Source of the DNA: Zea mays
Taxonomy: Eukaryota; Streptophyta; Magnoliopsida; Poales; Poaceae
Direction: 5' to 3'
DNA: 64,000 nt
Assembly (NCBI RefSeq): GCF_902167145.1
Contig: NC_050101.1
Coordinates: forward strand, 176,076,428 to 176,140,427
Shown here: positions 21,387 through 33,922 of the stretch, piece after piece
Numbering within the stretch: the first letter of the stretch is position 1
How the letters are laid out: the number at the start of each line of letters is the position of its first letter
Notes under the pieces: generated by a model
Told to the model about the DNA's origin: nothing
Seen by the model: only the letters and a program-made list of their open reading frames with translations
Database searches by the model: none
Position numbers and translations under genes: made by a program

Positions 21387-23536
21387 TTCCCCACCGCTTG
21401 AAATGTGACTTGCCCTCAAGCCGCTGATAATGTAGACAATGATTGACGACTTAATTTCTTCAGTTGTGCAGAAAACCGTAGCAAGCATGTCGAAATATGT
21501 CATAGTTGCATCACTCATGCTACCACTGTAATCATGAAGAGCAGCGAGGCATACTAGCTTTCTGACGGCAACACTGATTATCCCATAGCTTAATGAGTGA
21601 GGCAAGTTGGTCTCCAATTGATCATATGTCACCAGATTCCAAGGCAAAGTCAAGGGTAATAGCTTCTCAACGTCTTGAGTATTGCAGTCCCAATTAAAGT
21701 CAGAGTCTGATAACTGAGACTTGTTGAGGGTGTCCTCCAGAAGTATGCTACTGACACTCATGATCAATGTTTTGCAATTCATGAGAATGTTAGCACCCTC
21801 TTCAGCATTACCTGAGCTGAAAAATTCAGTTGCAAGCTCAAAGAATTCTGAGCAATAATCATACTTGTCCTCTTCTAGCACCTTTAAAGCCATATTCGAT
21901 GAACTAACAGCAAACAAATTCAGTCCATGCAGCCATACCGTTTCCTTTCCTAGAAAAACGTCCAAACCAAGCTCACCCATCCGTAGCTTGACAATCAAGG
22001 ATGTTTTGTTGGGTGCCAGCAGCTCAGACTCAAACCAAGGTTCCGGTTGAAATGCACTTCCTGCCAACTCAAACTGATGCTTCCAGCATGTAATGTTTGG
22101 ATCCCTATGAGAACACTCCACCATGCCTCTGCTACTCTGAATGTACATTTGTTGCTTTTGACAGGAAATAACAGGGCCATCCAAAACTAACATGTTTGTC
22201 AAGTGTGTGGAAATGGACAGAAAGAGCGCCATAGAGCTGACAGTTCTCATCTCTGCAAGTAGTCCCCAACCACGGATGCCAAACACATGAAATAGAGAGT
22301 AAGAATCAAACCGTGCGAGTTCACCAAACTTCAGCTGTCCAGCGTAGGTTGGTGTCACCAATTCAAGTAGCTGCCAAATAACCGTGAGCCAGGCACGAGC
22401 ACCCAATATCACAAACTGTGCGGGTGGTGGCCATGGTTCCTTATACTCAGGAGAGTTGTAGACATCAACGTCAAGTGATTTCCATGGTGTAAACCTGTCT
22501 GGAACACCATCTCCCAATATCAGAAACTGTGTAGGTGGAGGCCAAGGTTGCCGATGTGACACTACATCCCAGCTGAAACAACTGTCTACGAGGTTGAAGC
22601 AATTCGTCAAACATCTGTTGGGCAAGGTAACCACCAGCTTCTCAACTTCAGGCTCAATCACATCATCGGCTCTTTGCACCTTGGCGCCCTTGCTGAAGAG
22701 GTACTGGATGGCGTGGATGTCTTCGGTGCTGTTCTGGTGCGCGTCAAGCGGCGCGTTGAGGTCGGCGCGCACGGAGACGCTCTTCCCCTTGAGCGTCACA
22801 TCGAGTGGCACGATGCGCTGGTCTCTCTTCACCACCACGGATTCGGTGGCTAGCATACCTTCGAGATGGTCGAGCAGCTCCTTGTCCTGGCTGGAACCGA
22901 AGTTCGTATCTGCCTCGTCGTGTGGCTGCGGCAGCGTGAGGAAGGGCGGCAGCAAATTTCCCGCGGCGAGAAGGGAATGGAACATCGCAGAGTCCCTCAC
23001 GGCCACGACCGCGCCCATCGCGGCCCTGGCCTCCACGACAGGGAGAACCTGAGCGGTCACGAGGTTGAGGAAATCGTAAACGAGATGGTCGGGTTCTGAT
23101 TCGGAGAGGTGGATGGCGTCGTCGGAGAAGAGGGTTTGTGCTGCTGCGATGTCGTCGTAGGGGCCAGTCCACCCTTCCAGCCAGCGCACCCATCCCGCAT
23201 TGAGCCGCGTCTCGGTGGCCTGGGGTGTGGCGTCCCCCACTGTGGAGGCGAAGTCAGCCGCGTTGGCGCTCGCGGTGTCCTCGTCCAACACGTCGAACCC
23301 CTCGATGCAGTCGTCGACGACCACGCTCGCGTGCAGCCTCGACATGGTGGAGGCCGGGTGGTGGATACCACCGGTTGAGATCCTGTCGCCGTGGAAGGAG
23401 ACGTCGATGAACTTGGCGATGGAGTCGTTGGGCTCCTCGTCGAAAATTGGCTCTCCATCGAAGCCTAGGCTGAACTCCTCGATGCAGTCGTCGTTGGGGA
23501 GAGAATCGACCTCGGCGGCGGCGGTGACAGAGTAGG

Positions 23537-24804
23537 TGAAAGGGAAATGTGCCTTTGGCCATTTCTAAGTATTTTGGTGATTGAGTGCAAACACAAGTGC
23601 TCAAATGTGAATCTATGCCCATGGGTGAACAAAGAGCAAATCACAATTAAAGGTATGTTTCTAAGCCTTAGTACATTGGTTTTGTGTACTAATGTACTTG
23701 TCTAAGTATTAGAAACAGAGAGAAGAAGAAAAGAGAAGAGATGGAGAAAGACTTGGCTGTGTACAGCCAAGACTCAGCTCGGTCTGGCACACCGGACTGT
23801 CCGGTGGTGCACCGGACAGTGTCCGGTGCGCCAGGCTGACTCGACGTGAAAAGGCCACTCTCGGGAATTCGCCGACGGCGTACGGCTAAAATTCACCGGA
23901 CTGTCCGGTGTGCACCGGACTGTCCGGTGAGCCAACGGTCGGCCGAGCCAACGGTCGGCCGCGGGATCTGCGCGCGACACGTGGCCGGGCCAACGGTCGG
24001 AAGGGGGCACCGGACTGTCCGGTGTGCACCGGACTGTCCGGTGCGCCAACGGCTCCCAGATCTGCAACGGTCGGCTGTGCCGCTTATGGAAAGAAATCGG
24101 GCACTGGACAGTGTCCGGTGTGCACCGGACTGTCCGGTGCACCCGACGATAGAAGGCAGGGATGACCTTCCAGATTTGTTCTCAACGGCTCCTAGCTGCC
24201 TTGGGGCTATAAAAGGGACCCCTAGGCGCATGGAGGAGAACACCAAGCATTCCTGCAACATCCCTGAGCACCAAGACATCGATTCCACGCATTTGGTTCA
24301 TTGTGATAGCATCTAGAGCTCTTGTTGAGTTGTGAACTCATTGAGTTGTGTTGCGAGCTCTTGTTGCGATTTGTGTGCGTGTTGTTGCTCTGATATTGAG
24401 TCTTGTGTGCGTTGTTAGTCCCTTCCTTACTCCGTATTTCTTTGTGAATCTTAAGTGTAAGGGCGAGAGGCTCCAAGTTGTGGAGATTCCTCGCAAACGG
24501 GATATTGAAAGGCAAAGCAAAACACCGTGGTATTCAAGTTGGTCTTTGGACCACTTGAGAGGGGTTGATTGCAACCCTCGTCCATTGGGACGCCACAACG
24601 TGGAGTAGGCAAGCGTTGGTCTTGGCCGAACCACGGGATAAACCACTGTGTCATCTCTGTGTTTGATCTCTTGTGGTATTGTGTTTCGTTGTGACTCCTC
24701 TCTAGCCACTTGGCAATTATTGCGTTAACACTTAACAAGTTTTTGTGGCTATAAGTCTAAGTTTTCACAGGATCACCTATTCACCCCCCCTCTAGGTGCT
24801 CTCA
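23537..24804 (+). repeat. 5' LTR of Sirevirus I
   Basis: It starts TGAAAGGGAAATGTGCC and ends CTAGGTGCTCTCA. It carries CACCGGACTGTCCGGTG-type palindromes at about 23790-24142 and a TATA-like GGGGCTATAAAAGGG at about 24203. Confidence 0.95.
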
Positions 24805-24819
24805 ATTGGTATCGGAGCC
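24805..24819 (+). other. Primer-binding site of Sirevirus I
   Basis: It reads ATTGGTATCGGAGCC. It matches the initiator-Met tRNA site TGGTATCAGAGCC except for one A-to-G change. Confidence 0.8.
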
Positions 24820-24854
24820 GTTCTCTTCAAGAAAGGGACTAACCGCCCGAAGAG

Positions 24855-27221
24855 ATGGATCCTAAGGGGAAGGGAATCGTGATCAACGACAAGGAAAAGG
24901 AGTCCTTCGTCAACGAGCCAAAAGATGACAAATCCAACGACTCTGGCTCGGGCCACAGACGTAAAGATGGGAAGAAGAAGACAAGACGTATCAAGGAGAT
25001 CGTCTACTACGACAGCGACGAGTCTACTTCTTCTCACAAGGACGACGACTACGACAAACAAAAGACGGTTAACTCAAACTTTTCTTTTGATTATTCGCGC
25101 ATTCCGCACAGCTCAAATGCTCATTTGCTTCCCATTCCACTTGGCAAGCCTCCTCACTTTGATGGAGAGGACTACGGATTTTGGAGTCACAAAATGCGTA
25201 CACACCTATTTTCTCTCCATCCAAGCATTTGGGAGATTGTGGAAAGTGGAATGAAATTTGATAGCTCGGATAGTCCTTCGTTTATTAATGAACAGATCCA
25301 TAAAAATGCACAAGCTACTACTGTGTTGCTAGCCTCTTTGTGCAGGGACGAGTATCACAAGGTGAGCGGCTTGGACAATGCCAAGCAGATTTGGGACACC
25401 CTCAAGATCTCTCATGAGGGGAATGATGTCACATTACTCACCAAGATGGAGTTGGTGGAGGGCGAGCTCGGACGATTCGCGATGATAAGGGGTGAGGAGC
25501 CGACGCAAACATACAACCGGCTCAAGATCCTTATCAACAAAATAAGGAGCTACGGAAGCACGCGATGGACGGATCATGACGTCGTCCGCCTAATGCTAAG
25601 GTCATTTACCGTTCTTGATCCTCATCTCGTGAACAATATTCGTGAGAATCCCAGGTACACGAAGATGACGCCCGAGGAGGTACTCGAAAAATTCGTTAGC
25701 GGGCGAATGATGATCAAGGAGGCAAGATACGTGGACGACGCCTTGAATGGTCCGATCAACGAGCCGCAACCCCTTGCTCTCAAGGCAACGAGGAGCAAGG
25801 AGGCACTACCGAGCAAGGTGGCGCAAGTTGAGGCGGCCGGGCTCAATAATGAGGAGATGGCCCTCATCATTAAGCGCTTCAAGACGGCGCTTAAAGGTCG
25901 CAAGGGACAACCAAGCAAGACCAAGACAAAGGAGAAGCGCTCGTGCTTCAAATGTGGTAAGATTGGTCATTTCATTGCTAACTGTCCCGATAATGAAAGT
26001 GACCAGGAAAAGGGGAACAAAAGGGAGAAGAAGAAGCATTACAAGAAGGCCAAGGGCGAGACACATATAGGAAAGGAGTGGGATTCGAATTGCTCCTCCA
26101 CCGACTCCGACAATGAAGGACTCGCCGCCACCGCCTTCAACAAGTCATCTCTCTTCCCCAACGAGCGTCACACATGCCTTATGGCAAGGGAGAAGAAGGT
26201 GAGTACTCGAGACTCCACTTATGCTTCCTCTAGTGATAATGAGTCTAGTGATGATGATGACATAGACTATTCATGCTTATTCAAAGGCTTAGATAGATCT
26301 AAGATAGATAAAATCAATGAATTGATTGATGCCTTGAATGAAAAGGATAGGCTTTTAGAAAAGCAAGAGGATTTGTTGTATGATGAACATGATAAGTTTG
26401 TAGAGGCACAAAAATCCTATGCTTTAGAAGTTAAAAGAAATGAAGTGCTTTCTAGTGAATTATCTTCTTGTCATAAAACCATTTCTACTTTAGAAGGTGT
26501 CAACAATGATTTAAATGCTAAACTAAAAGTAGCAAATAAATCTAATTCTTGTGTAGAACATGTTGTAATTTGTACTAGGTGTAAAGATTTTGACATTGAT
26601 GCTTGTAGTGAACACCTAGTCTCAATTTCTAATTTGAATGATGAAGTGGCTAGTCTTAATGCCCAACTTAAGACTAGCAAAAGCGAATTTGATAAATTAA
26701 AATTTGCAAGGGATGCCTATACGATTGGTAGACATCCCTCAATTAAGGATGGACTTGGCTACAAAAGGGAAGCCAAGAACTTGACAAGCCATAAGGCTTC
26801 CATCTCCGCCAAGGAGAAAGGGAAGGCCCCTATGGCTACTAGTGCTAAAAAGAATCATGCCTTTTTGTATCATGATAGGAGACAAACTAGAAATGCTTAT
26901 AGGAGTTATAATGCTGACGATGATTTTTCTCATGCTATGTTTGCTTCTAGTTCTTCATATGTGCATGTTGGTAGAAGGAATGTTGTTCATAATATGCCTA
27001 GGAGAAATGTTGTTAATATTCCTAGGAAAGTTAATGAGCCTTCTACAATATATCATGCTTTGAATGCTTCCTTTGCAATTTGTAGAAAGGATAGAAAGGT
27101 GATTGCTAGGAAGTTAGGGGCAAAATGCAAGGGTGATAAAACTTGCATTTGGGTCCCTAAGACAATTGTGACTAACCTTGTAGGACCCAACAAGAGTTGG
27201 GTACCTAAGTCCCAAGCCTAA
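24855..27221 (+). CDS. gag: Sirevirus I gag polyprotein (788 aa)
   Basis: This intact ORF encodes the structural protein of the virus-like particle. It starts [17 protein letters not shown] with a Lys/Asp/Ser-rich N-terminus. It then has [14 protein letters not shown] and the [16 protein letters not shown] capsid-like region, and a single zinc knuckle [14 protein letters not shown] at about residue 364. An acidic DSDNE stretch and a long coiled coil follow, with a basic C-terminus ending WVPKSQA. The layout equals element B gag, which helped identify the stop in B. pol follows in another frame after TAA and a TTTGCCTTGCAG stretch. Confidence 0.93.
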   Translation: MDPKGKGIVINDKEKESFVNEPKDDKSNDSGSGHRRKDGKKKTRRIKEIVYYDSDESTSSHKDDDYDKQKTVNSNFSFDYSRIPHSSNAHLLPIPLGKPPHFDGEDYGFWSHKMRTHLFSLHPSIWEIVESGMKFDSSDSPSFINEQIHKNAQATTVLLASLCRDEYHKVSGLDNAKQIWDTLKISHEGNDVTLLTKMELVEGELGRFAMIRGEEPTQTYNRLKILINKIRSYGSTRWTDHDVVRLMLRSFTVLDPHLVNNIRENPRYTKMTPEEVLEKFVSGRMMIKEARYVDDALNGPINEPQPLALKATRSKEALPSKVAQVEAAGLNNEEMALIIKRFKTALKGRKGQPSKTKTKEKRSCFKCGKIGHFIANCPDNESDQEKGNKREKKKHYKKAKGETHIGKEWDSNCSSTDSDNEGLAATAFNKSSLFPNERHTCLMAREKKVSTRDSTYASSSDNESSDDDDIDYSCLFKGLDRSKIDKINELIDALNEKDRLLEKQEDLLYDEHDKFVEAQKSYALEVKRNEVLSSELSSCHKTISTLEGVNNDLNAKLKVANKSNSCVEHVVICTRCKDFDIDACSEHLVSISNLNDEVASLNAQLKTSKSEFDKLKFARDAYTIGRHPSIKDGLGYKREAKNLTSHKASISAKEKGKAPMATSAKKNHAFLYHDRRQTRNAYRSYNADDDFSHAMFASSSSYVHVGRRNVVHNMPRRNVVNIPRKVNEPSTIYHALNASFAICRKDRKVIARKLGAKCKGDKTCIWVPKTIVTNLVGPNKSWVPKSQA

Positions 27222-29326
27222 ATTTGCCTTGCAGGTTTATGCATCCGGGGGTTCAAGCTGGATTATCGACAGCGGATGCACAAACCATATGACGGGGGAG
27301 AAGAAGATGTTCACCTCCTACGTCAAGAATAAGGATTCCCAAGATTCAATTATATTCGGTGACGGGAATCAAGGCAAGGTAAAAGGGCTAGGTAAAATTG
27401 CAATCTCCAATGAACATTCTATCTCTAATGTGTTTCTAGTGGAGAGTCTTGGATATAACTTGCTATCTGTTAGTCAATTATGTCATATGGGGTATAACTG
27501 TCTATTTACAAATATAGATGTGTCTGTCTTTAGAAGATGTGATGGTTCACTAGCTTTTAAGGGTGTATTAGACGACAAGCTTTACCTAGTTGATTTTGCA
27601 AAAGAAGAGGCCGGTCTAGATGCATGCTTAATGGCTAAGACTTGCATGGGCTGGCTGTGGCATCGCCGCTTAGCACATGTGGGGATGAAGAACCTCCACA
27701 AACTTCTAAAGGGAGAACATGTGATAGGTCTAACCAATGTTCAATTCGAAAAAGATAGACCTTGTGCAGCTTGTCAAGCAGGTAAACAAGTGGGAGGAGC
27801 ACATCACAGCAAGAATGTGATGACCACTTCAAGACCCCTGGAGCTGCTGCATATGGACCTCTTCGGACCCGTCGCCTATCTGAGCATAGGAGGAAGTAAG
27901 TATGGTTTAGTTATGGTTGATGACTTTTCCCGCTTCACTTGGGTGTTCTTTTTGCAGGATAAGTCTGAAACCCAAGGGACCCTCAAGCGCTTCCTCAGGA
28001 GAGCTCAAAATGAGTTTGAGCTCAAGGTGAAGAAGATAAGGAGCGACAACGGGTCCGAGTTCAAGAACCTTCAAGTGGAGGAGTTTCTTGAGGAGGAAGG
28101 GATCAAGCACGAGTTCTCCGCTCCCTACACACCACAGCAAAATGGTGTGGTAGAGAGGAAGAACAGGACGCTAATCGATATGGCGAGAACAATGCTTGGA
28201 GAATTCAAGACCCCCGAGTGTTTCTGGTCGGAAGCCGTGAACACGGCTTGCCACGCCATCAACAGGGTCTACCTTCATCGCCTCCTCAAGAAGACTTCGT
28301 ATGAGCTACTAACCGGTAACAAACCCAATGTATCGTACTTTCGTGTATTTGGGAGTAAATGCTACATCTTAGTGAAGAAGGGTAGGAACTCTAAATTTGC
28401 TCCCAAAGCTGTAGAAGGGTTTTTATTAGGTTATGACTCAAATACAAAGGCGTATAGAGTCTTCAACAAATCATCGGGTTTGGTTGAAGTCTCTAGCGAC
28501 GTTGTATTTGATGAGACTAATGGCTCTCCAAGAGAGCAAATTGTTGATTGTGATGATGTAGATGAAGAAGATGTTCCGACGGCCGCTATACGAACCATGG
28601 CGATTGGTGAAGTGCGACCACAAGAACAATTGGAGCAAGATCAACCTTCTTCCTCAACAATGGTGCATCCCCCAACTCAAGGCGATGAACAGGTCCATCA
28701 AAAGGAGGCGTATGATCAAGGGGGAGCACAAGATAATCATGTGTTGGAGGAAGAGGCGCAACCGGCACCTCCAACCCAAGTTCGAGCGATGATTCAAAGG
28801 GGTCATCCTGTCGACCAAATTCTGGGTGACATTAGCAAGGGAGTAACTACTCGATCTCGATTAGTTAATTTTTGTGAGCATTACTCCTTTGTCTCTTCTA
28901 TTGAGCCTTTCAGGGTAGAGGAGGCCTTGCTAGATCCGGACTGGGTGTTGGCCATGCAGGAGGAGCTCAACAACTTCAAGCGCAATGAAGTTTGGACACT
29001 GGTGCCTCGTCCCAGGCAAAATGTTGTGGGAACCAAGTGGGTGTTCCGCAACAAACAGGACGAGCACGGGATGGTGACGAGGAACAAGGCTCGACTTGTG
29101 GCAAAAGGTTATGCCCAAGTCGCAGGTTTGGACTTTGAGGAGACATTTGCTCCTGTGGCTAGGCTAGAATCAATTCGTATTCTGCTAGCATATGCCGCTC
29201 ACCATTCTTTCAGGTTGTTCCAAATGGATGTGAAGAGCGCTTTCCTTAACGGGCCAATCAAGGAGGAGGTGTACGTGGAGCAACCCCCTGGCTTCGAGGA
29301 TGAACAGTACCCCGACCACGTGTGTA

Positions 29327-29871
29327 CACTACCGGAATCAGCTTCTTTGCCGTGTGTCTGAGACACACGGCAAAGGCTATTTTACACTCGGCAAAGGCTT
29401 TGCCGAGTGTAACACTCGGCAAAGAACGCTCGGCGAACTGTACATCGGCAACAGCATCTTTGCCGAGCACTTTTTGACGGGCACTCGGCAAAGACTTTGC
29501 CGAGTGCCATTTGGCACTCGGCAAAGAAAAGTCACCGTCACGGCGCCAAGTGACGGTGACGGATCCTTCGCCGAGTGCCACGGCGACACTCGGCAAAGGA
29601 GGTTTATTTGCCGAGTGTCTGGTGGACTGGCACTCGGCAAAGAACTCTCCAGTGGGCCCCTTTGCCAGTCCCTTTGCCGAGTGCCTTGGCAATGGCACTC
29701 GGCAAAGACATCTTTGCCGGTTCCCAGGTTTCCTTCTTTGCCGAGTGCCATTGTCAGCACTCGGCAAAGATGTCTTTACCGGTTCCCAGGTTTCCTTCTT
29801 TGCCGAGTGCCATGGTCATAGCACTCGGCAAAGCGACCTTTGCCGAGTGTTACACTCGGCAAAGTGACCAG
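29327..29871. repeat. CACTA left subterminal repeat region
   Basis: More than a dozen copies of TTTGCCGAGTG and its inverse lie in about 545 bp, often as facing pairs 15-40 bases apart. In En/Spm such motifs bind the TNPA-type protein (established for that family). ORFs across this region are artefacts. Confidence 0.9.
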
Positions 29872-29879
29872 GATGTCCC

Positions 29880-30188
29880 TTTTTTATTTGTTTTTGCTGT
29901 TCCATCCAAACAAACAAAAGATATATATCATTCACATCACATTATATATATCACAAAAGATATATATCATTCACATCAAAAGATATATATCAATCGCATC
30001 ACAGAATGAACACATTTATCATCAACACCATATATATCACAAAGTGTCACTAATATAAGTCTCACAAATATAAGTCAGGTTCATCACAAAACAGATATAA
30101 GTCTGGATCATCACTAACATCACCAAGTATCTCACAAGACCAAGTCTAGCCAAACATCACCAACACTCACAAGACCAAGTCTGGATCA
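29880..30188. repeat. AT-rich short repeats in the CACTA left end
   Basis: This holds recurring ATATATCATTCACATCA and TCACAAGACCAAGTCT-like units between the subterminal repeats and the second gene. No gene is present. It probably is the 3' end region of the minus-strand transcript. Confidence 0.6.
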
Positions 30189-32204
30189 TCAACGAGGTGG
30201 GCATCTGGACTGGTTCGGCGAAGGGCTGGACGAAGCATGAGGGTTGTTCGACGCCGCCGATTGACCCTGCATAGAGAATAGATTGTATGTGTGAGAACAT
30301 ATGAATATATATCATGCAGTACTAAAATTTTGATACTCACAGGAGTAGTGAACTCAGCAGGGTCAGTTGCAGGGAACAACGGAGGTGGTGGAGCATGACC
30401 CTGTGCGGCGCCAAGGCTCTGCATGTACGCGAACATCTCCGCCATCCTCTTCTCCAGCTCCTCACGTTGCCTCCTCTCATCATCTAGCTGAGTCTGTAAT
30501 ATTTCGCCCTAATGTTACGATAATGCAAAGAGAAGATATATAAAAATTAATGAACGATGAATAGATAAGGAATAACCTGGAGTTGCTGGATACGATGCTG
30601 TGAGGTGTCCTGCCGAGGTCGTATGGCTGGGCTCGCGCTCGTGCTCCTTGCTCGCACCTGAGAGAGAGTGGGAGTGGAGGACGAGTCGATTGCCCCGTCG
30701 GCAATCCAGTACCGCCCATGCCTCTTGCCTCCTCCGACCCTCATGAGGACATCTCCGTCGATGTCCTCGGTCCTCGGATCGTAATCTGGCCCATGGACCT
30801 CCTTGGCCATTGCGGTGTACTCACTGAGTCGGCTGTGGATGGCGGGGTTGGTGTACGCCTCGGGCCCGTCATCCGGGTTGTAGGTGACGTCGGACGTCGC
30901 CTTCCCCTTGTGGGCCATGGCATATGCCGAGAACGTGGAGCAAGGCGCGCCACCATGTGCCGCCGACTGCGAGAAAACCAACGATATGGTTAGAAATCAT
31001 GTCTAATCGAAAGTTATATACCTAAATAAAAAAGAGCGCGTACCCATGCTTCCGCGTATTTGCCCAGGCTGCGGATGCCTTGATGGTGGGAGGGACCTTG
31101 CATCAGCAAACGCCGTTCCCGGCCAGCGTTGTGCGCCTCGTCCCACTCAGCCGAGCACCACCTCTGCACCATCTTCTCCCAGCACTCAGGATGCGCGGCG
31201 CACCAATGAGGAATCATCTAAAAAATATAAGTACACCGCATATCAGAAGATAAGAATAAGCATATTTAGTACCAATAATAAAGTTTTGTATTTACCTGCA
31301 AGTACTGGTCCGCAGTCAATGACATGGTTCGGGCGTCCTTCTTGTTCACCTTCTCCCCAAGGACGGAGCCGTGGTAAGTGACGATGGCCTGGATGCGCGT
31401 CTCGTAGTGCATGTCCACGACGAGCTTCTTACAGCACGTCGTAGACACCACATCCGCCCTGGCCTCGTATCCAGCATCGCACCTGAAGAAATCCTACATA
31501 CAAAGACGATGTATCCATACATTATTTAAAGAATATGCAACAAATGCGACTTATTAAACAATATAGTGCGAGGAAGACTTACCCACAGCTCTTGCTTGAC
31601 CCGCTCCGCCTTGTTGTTGAATTGTCTGCCGTCCCGATCTACTGCATCGGGGGCGACGGCGTAGTGGTCGAAGGTGTATGCTGGGCTCGTCACTCCGGCG
31701 TACTCGACAAGTTCAGGGAAGTGTTCCCGGCATAGAAGGCCGAGGATGCCATTGGGGTTGCGGCCGTGACCCCCTGCAGTCTCCAAAACCATCCAAGACC
31801 CGTCGAAGTGATTAAGATGAAGTATTAGTTTCTATTATTAATTTGAACATATAATATGAAAAAGCAGCAACAACATCTAAAGTTACCTACCTCTCTCCAT
31901 CGGGTCGTATGAGCGGACGTCTGTCACGAAGTATGGGTCGCTTAGGTAGGCTCGCGGGACCTCGCAGGTAGATACTCCTCGAACCTGAGGAGCCAGAACC
32001 TGAGACGTCCTGCTGAGCGGCGTCGTCGTCGTCGTCGTCCTGCTGCGCCGCATCGTCGTCGTCCTGCTATGCTGCATCGACAGCGGCTTGCTGCTCCACC
32101 TGCTGCTGTACGGCGTCGTCCTGCTGCGCCTCCTCCTCCGTCCTACGGGTGCTCCTCCTCCCCCTCCCCCTCCCCCTCCTCGTCCTCGTCCCACCGCCCA
32201 CCAT
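30189..32204 (-). pseudogene. CACTA second gene, Transposase_24 (Ptta/En/Spm) type, about 7 exons
   Basis: From an ATG at about 32204 the exons are roughly 32204-31893, 31795-31580, 31497-31297, 31216-31045, 30970-30577, 30500-30340 and 30267-30189 (approximate except the last stop). Recognisable family segments in order are SIYLRGPASLPKRPI, RNPNGILGLLCREHFPELVE, FNNKAERVKQELW, YEARADVV ... CCKKLVVDMHYETRIQAI, CWEKMVQRWCSAEWDE, AHKGKATSDVTYNPDD and EVHGPDYDPRTEDIDGD. Then there is a coiled-coil tail with a Pro-rich end. The first exon has an acidic Gln/Asp stretch with an in-frame TAG (about 32069), probably from CAG. The family is the presumed TNPA-like DNA-binding partner of TNP2. This copy is probably inactive. 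Confidence 0.78.
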
Positions 32205-33922
32205 CTTTATCCAACAACCTGCAATTAAGAGTAAACAATTAAGCACAGATAAAAAAATGTATTTAGAAACATATGCAAAATAAATGAAATATAGCATTAC
32301 ATCGATTAAAAATAATCTTCATATGTGTCCGGGTTAGCCGGATCATAAGTGTCATCATCACTATCAACCATTTCATAGTCAACATCATCTGAAGGCGCAA
32401 CTTCGTCATTGGCATTGCCTTCAAGTATTTCTAAGTCATTCTCATTTTGCACCTCATCATCCTCGTCATCAACAACCATTTCAATATCTACTTCCATTCC
32501 GATCGCTTCGGTTAAGTCTATCTCAAATTGCCCTTCGAGCCCATCTTCTTGGAAGAACTCTCCGTCATATGTGTCCGGGTCTAAGTTATAATCTTCATCG
32601 TTTGGAACAGGTAATTTAGCGTGCGGTGATACCTTATACACAACATCCCAACCCTTAAGATGTTGTTTCGTTTGGCACGCATATGGAAGATAATACACTT
32701 GTGTGGCCTGTTGGGCCACAATGTAGACATCGTCTCCTGTTAAGGTGGAATCCTGTCGAATTTCGACTATCCCAAGATTAGAATGTGTCCGTCTCGTAAC
32801 TTCAGGGTCAAACCAATGACATTTGAATATCACTGGAGTAAGAGGTTTGGAACCATAAAAATTGAGTTCATATATTTCTTCAATTCTTCCATAATACTCG
32901 ACCTCGTCAAGCCCGGGCGTAAAGACTCCAGAACACGTGGTTTTTCGATTGGGCCGACTTTGGTCGTAGCTTGTTGTGCGAAAACGGTATACATTGATGT
33001 CATACCCAGAAAATTTCCTGACCCTATAGGCAAAGCCATTGGCTACTTGTCTCAACTCGGCACTCATAGACGGCTCTCTTTGGCCCTGCAAGTTCAAACA
33101 CGCTAGATTGTTATATTATTCGCACGTAAGAGCAACTTGGAATAACAAACTAAGCACGTACCTTATGTTTAAACCAGGAAATGAAATCGGGCAATCCATT
33201 TCCCGCACCCTTTCTAAGAAGGGTATCATATTCCTGTGGAGTTGGGTCCCTTGATCGACGCCAGAATTCATGAAGAAATTGCTCCATGTATGGCGTCACC
33301 TCTTCAAGGTTGGTCAATACATATAGCATGATATGGCGCCACTCTTCATGTCTCAGGGTCATGGTGGTCGAACCACTCGCGCTTCCGAGTTGCCCTCGAA
33401 AAATGCTGAGGTTCGATTCATTGCCGCCATCATTGTAACGAGGGGGTGGATTATGCACGCTCGGCAGTTTGTCACCATAGTAAGTTGTTGTGAAGTTTGA
33501 CACCTCCTCCAGTATGTATGCCTCTGCAATGGAAGCCTCGATTTTGCATTTATTTCTACATTTCTTTCGGATACTCTTTAGACATCTCTCGATTGGATAG
33601 CACCAACGTCCCTGCACGGGCCCCCCATTCGTGCCTCATATGGGAGATGAATAATCAAATGCTGCATCGGATTGAAGAAGCCGGGTGGAAAGATCTTCTC
33701 CAGCTTACACAGTAACACGGGTGCCATCCTTTCCAAGTCTGCAATCATGGTCCGAGCTAACTCTTTTGCACAAAGCTGGCGGAAGAAATAGCTCAACTCT
33801 GCAAGCGCTAGCCAGACATGCTCAGGGACATAGCCTCGAACCATCGCCGGAAGAATTCGTTCAATCCATATGTGGAAGTCATGACTCTTCATCCCTAAGA
33901 CTCGCAGAGTAGATAAGTTCAC

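Noticed and set aside
23790..24142. Regular palindromic repeats that could suggest a CRISPR array
   Set aside because: Spacing is irregular, the repeats lie in retrotransposon LTRs of a plant genome, and no cas genes are present.
29300..29821. ORFs across TTTGCCGAGTG repeats (also at 51037-51429 and 52206-52622)
   Set aside because: They are translations of CACTA subterminal repeats in both orientations.
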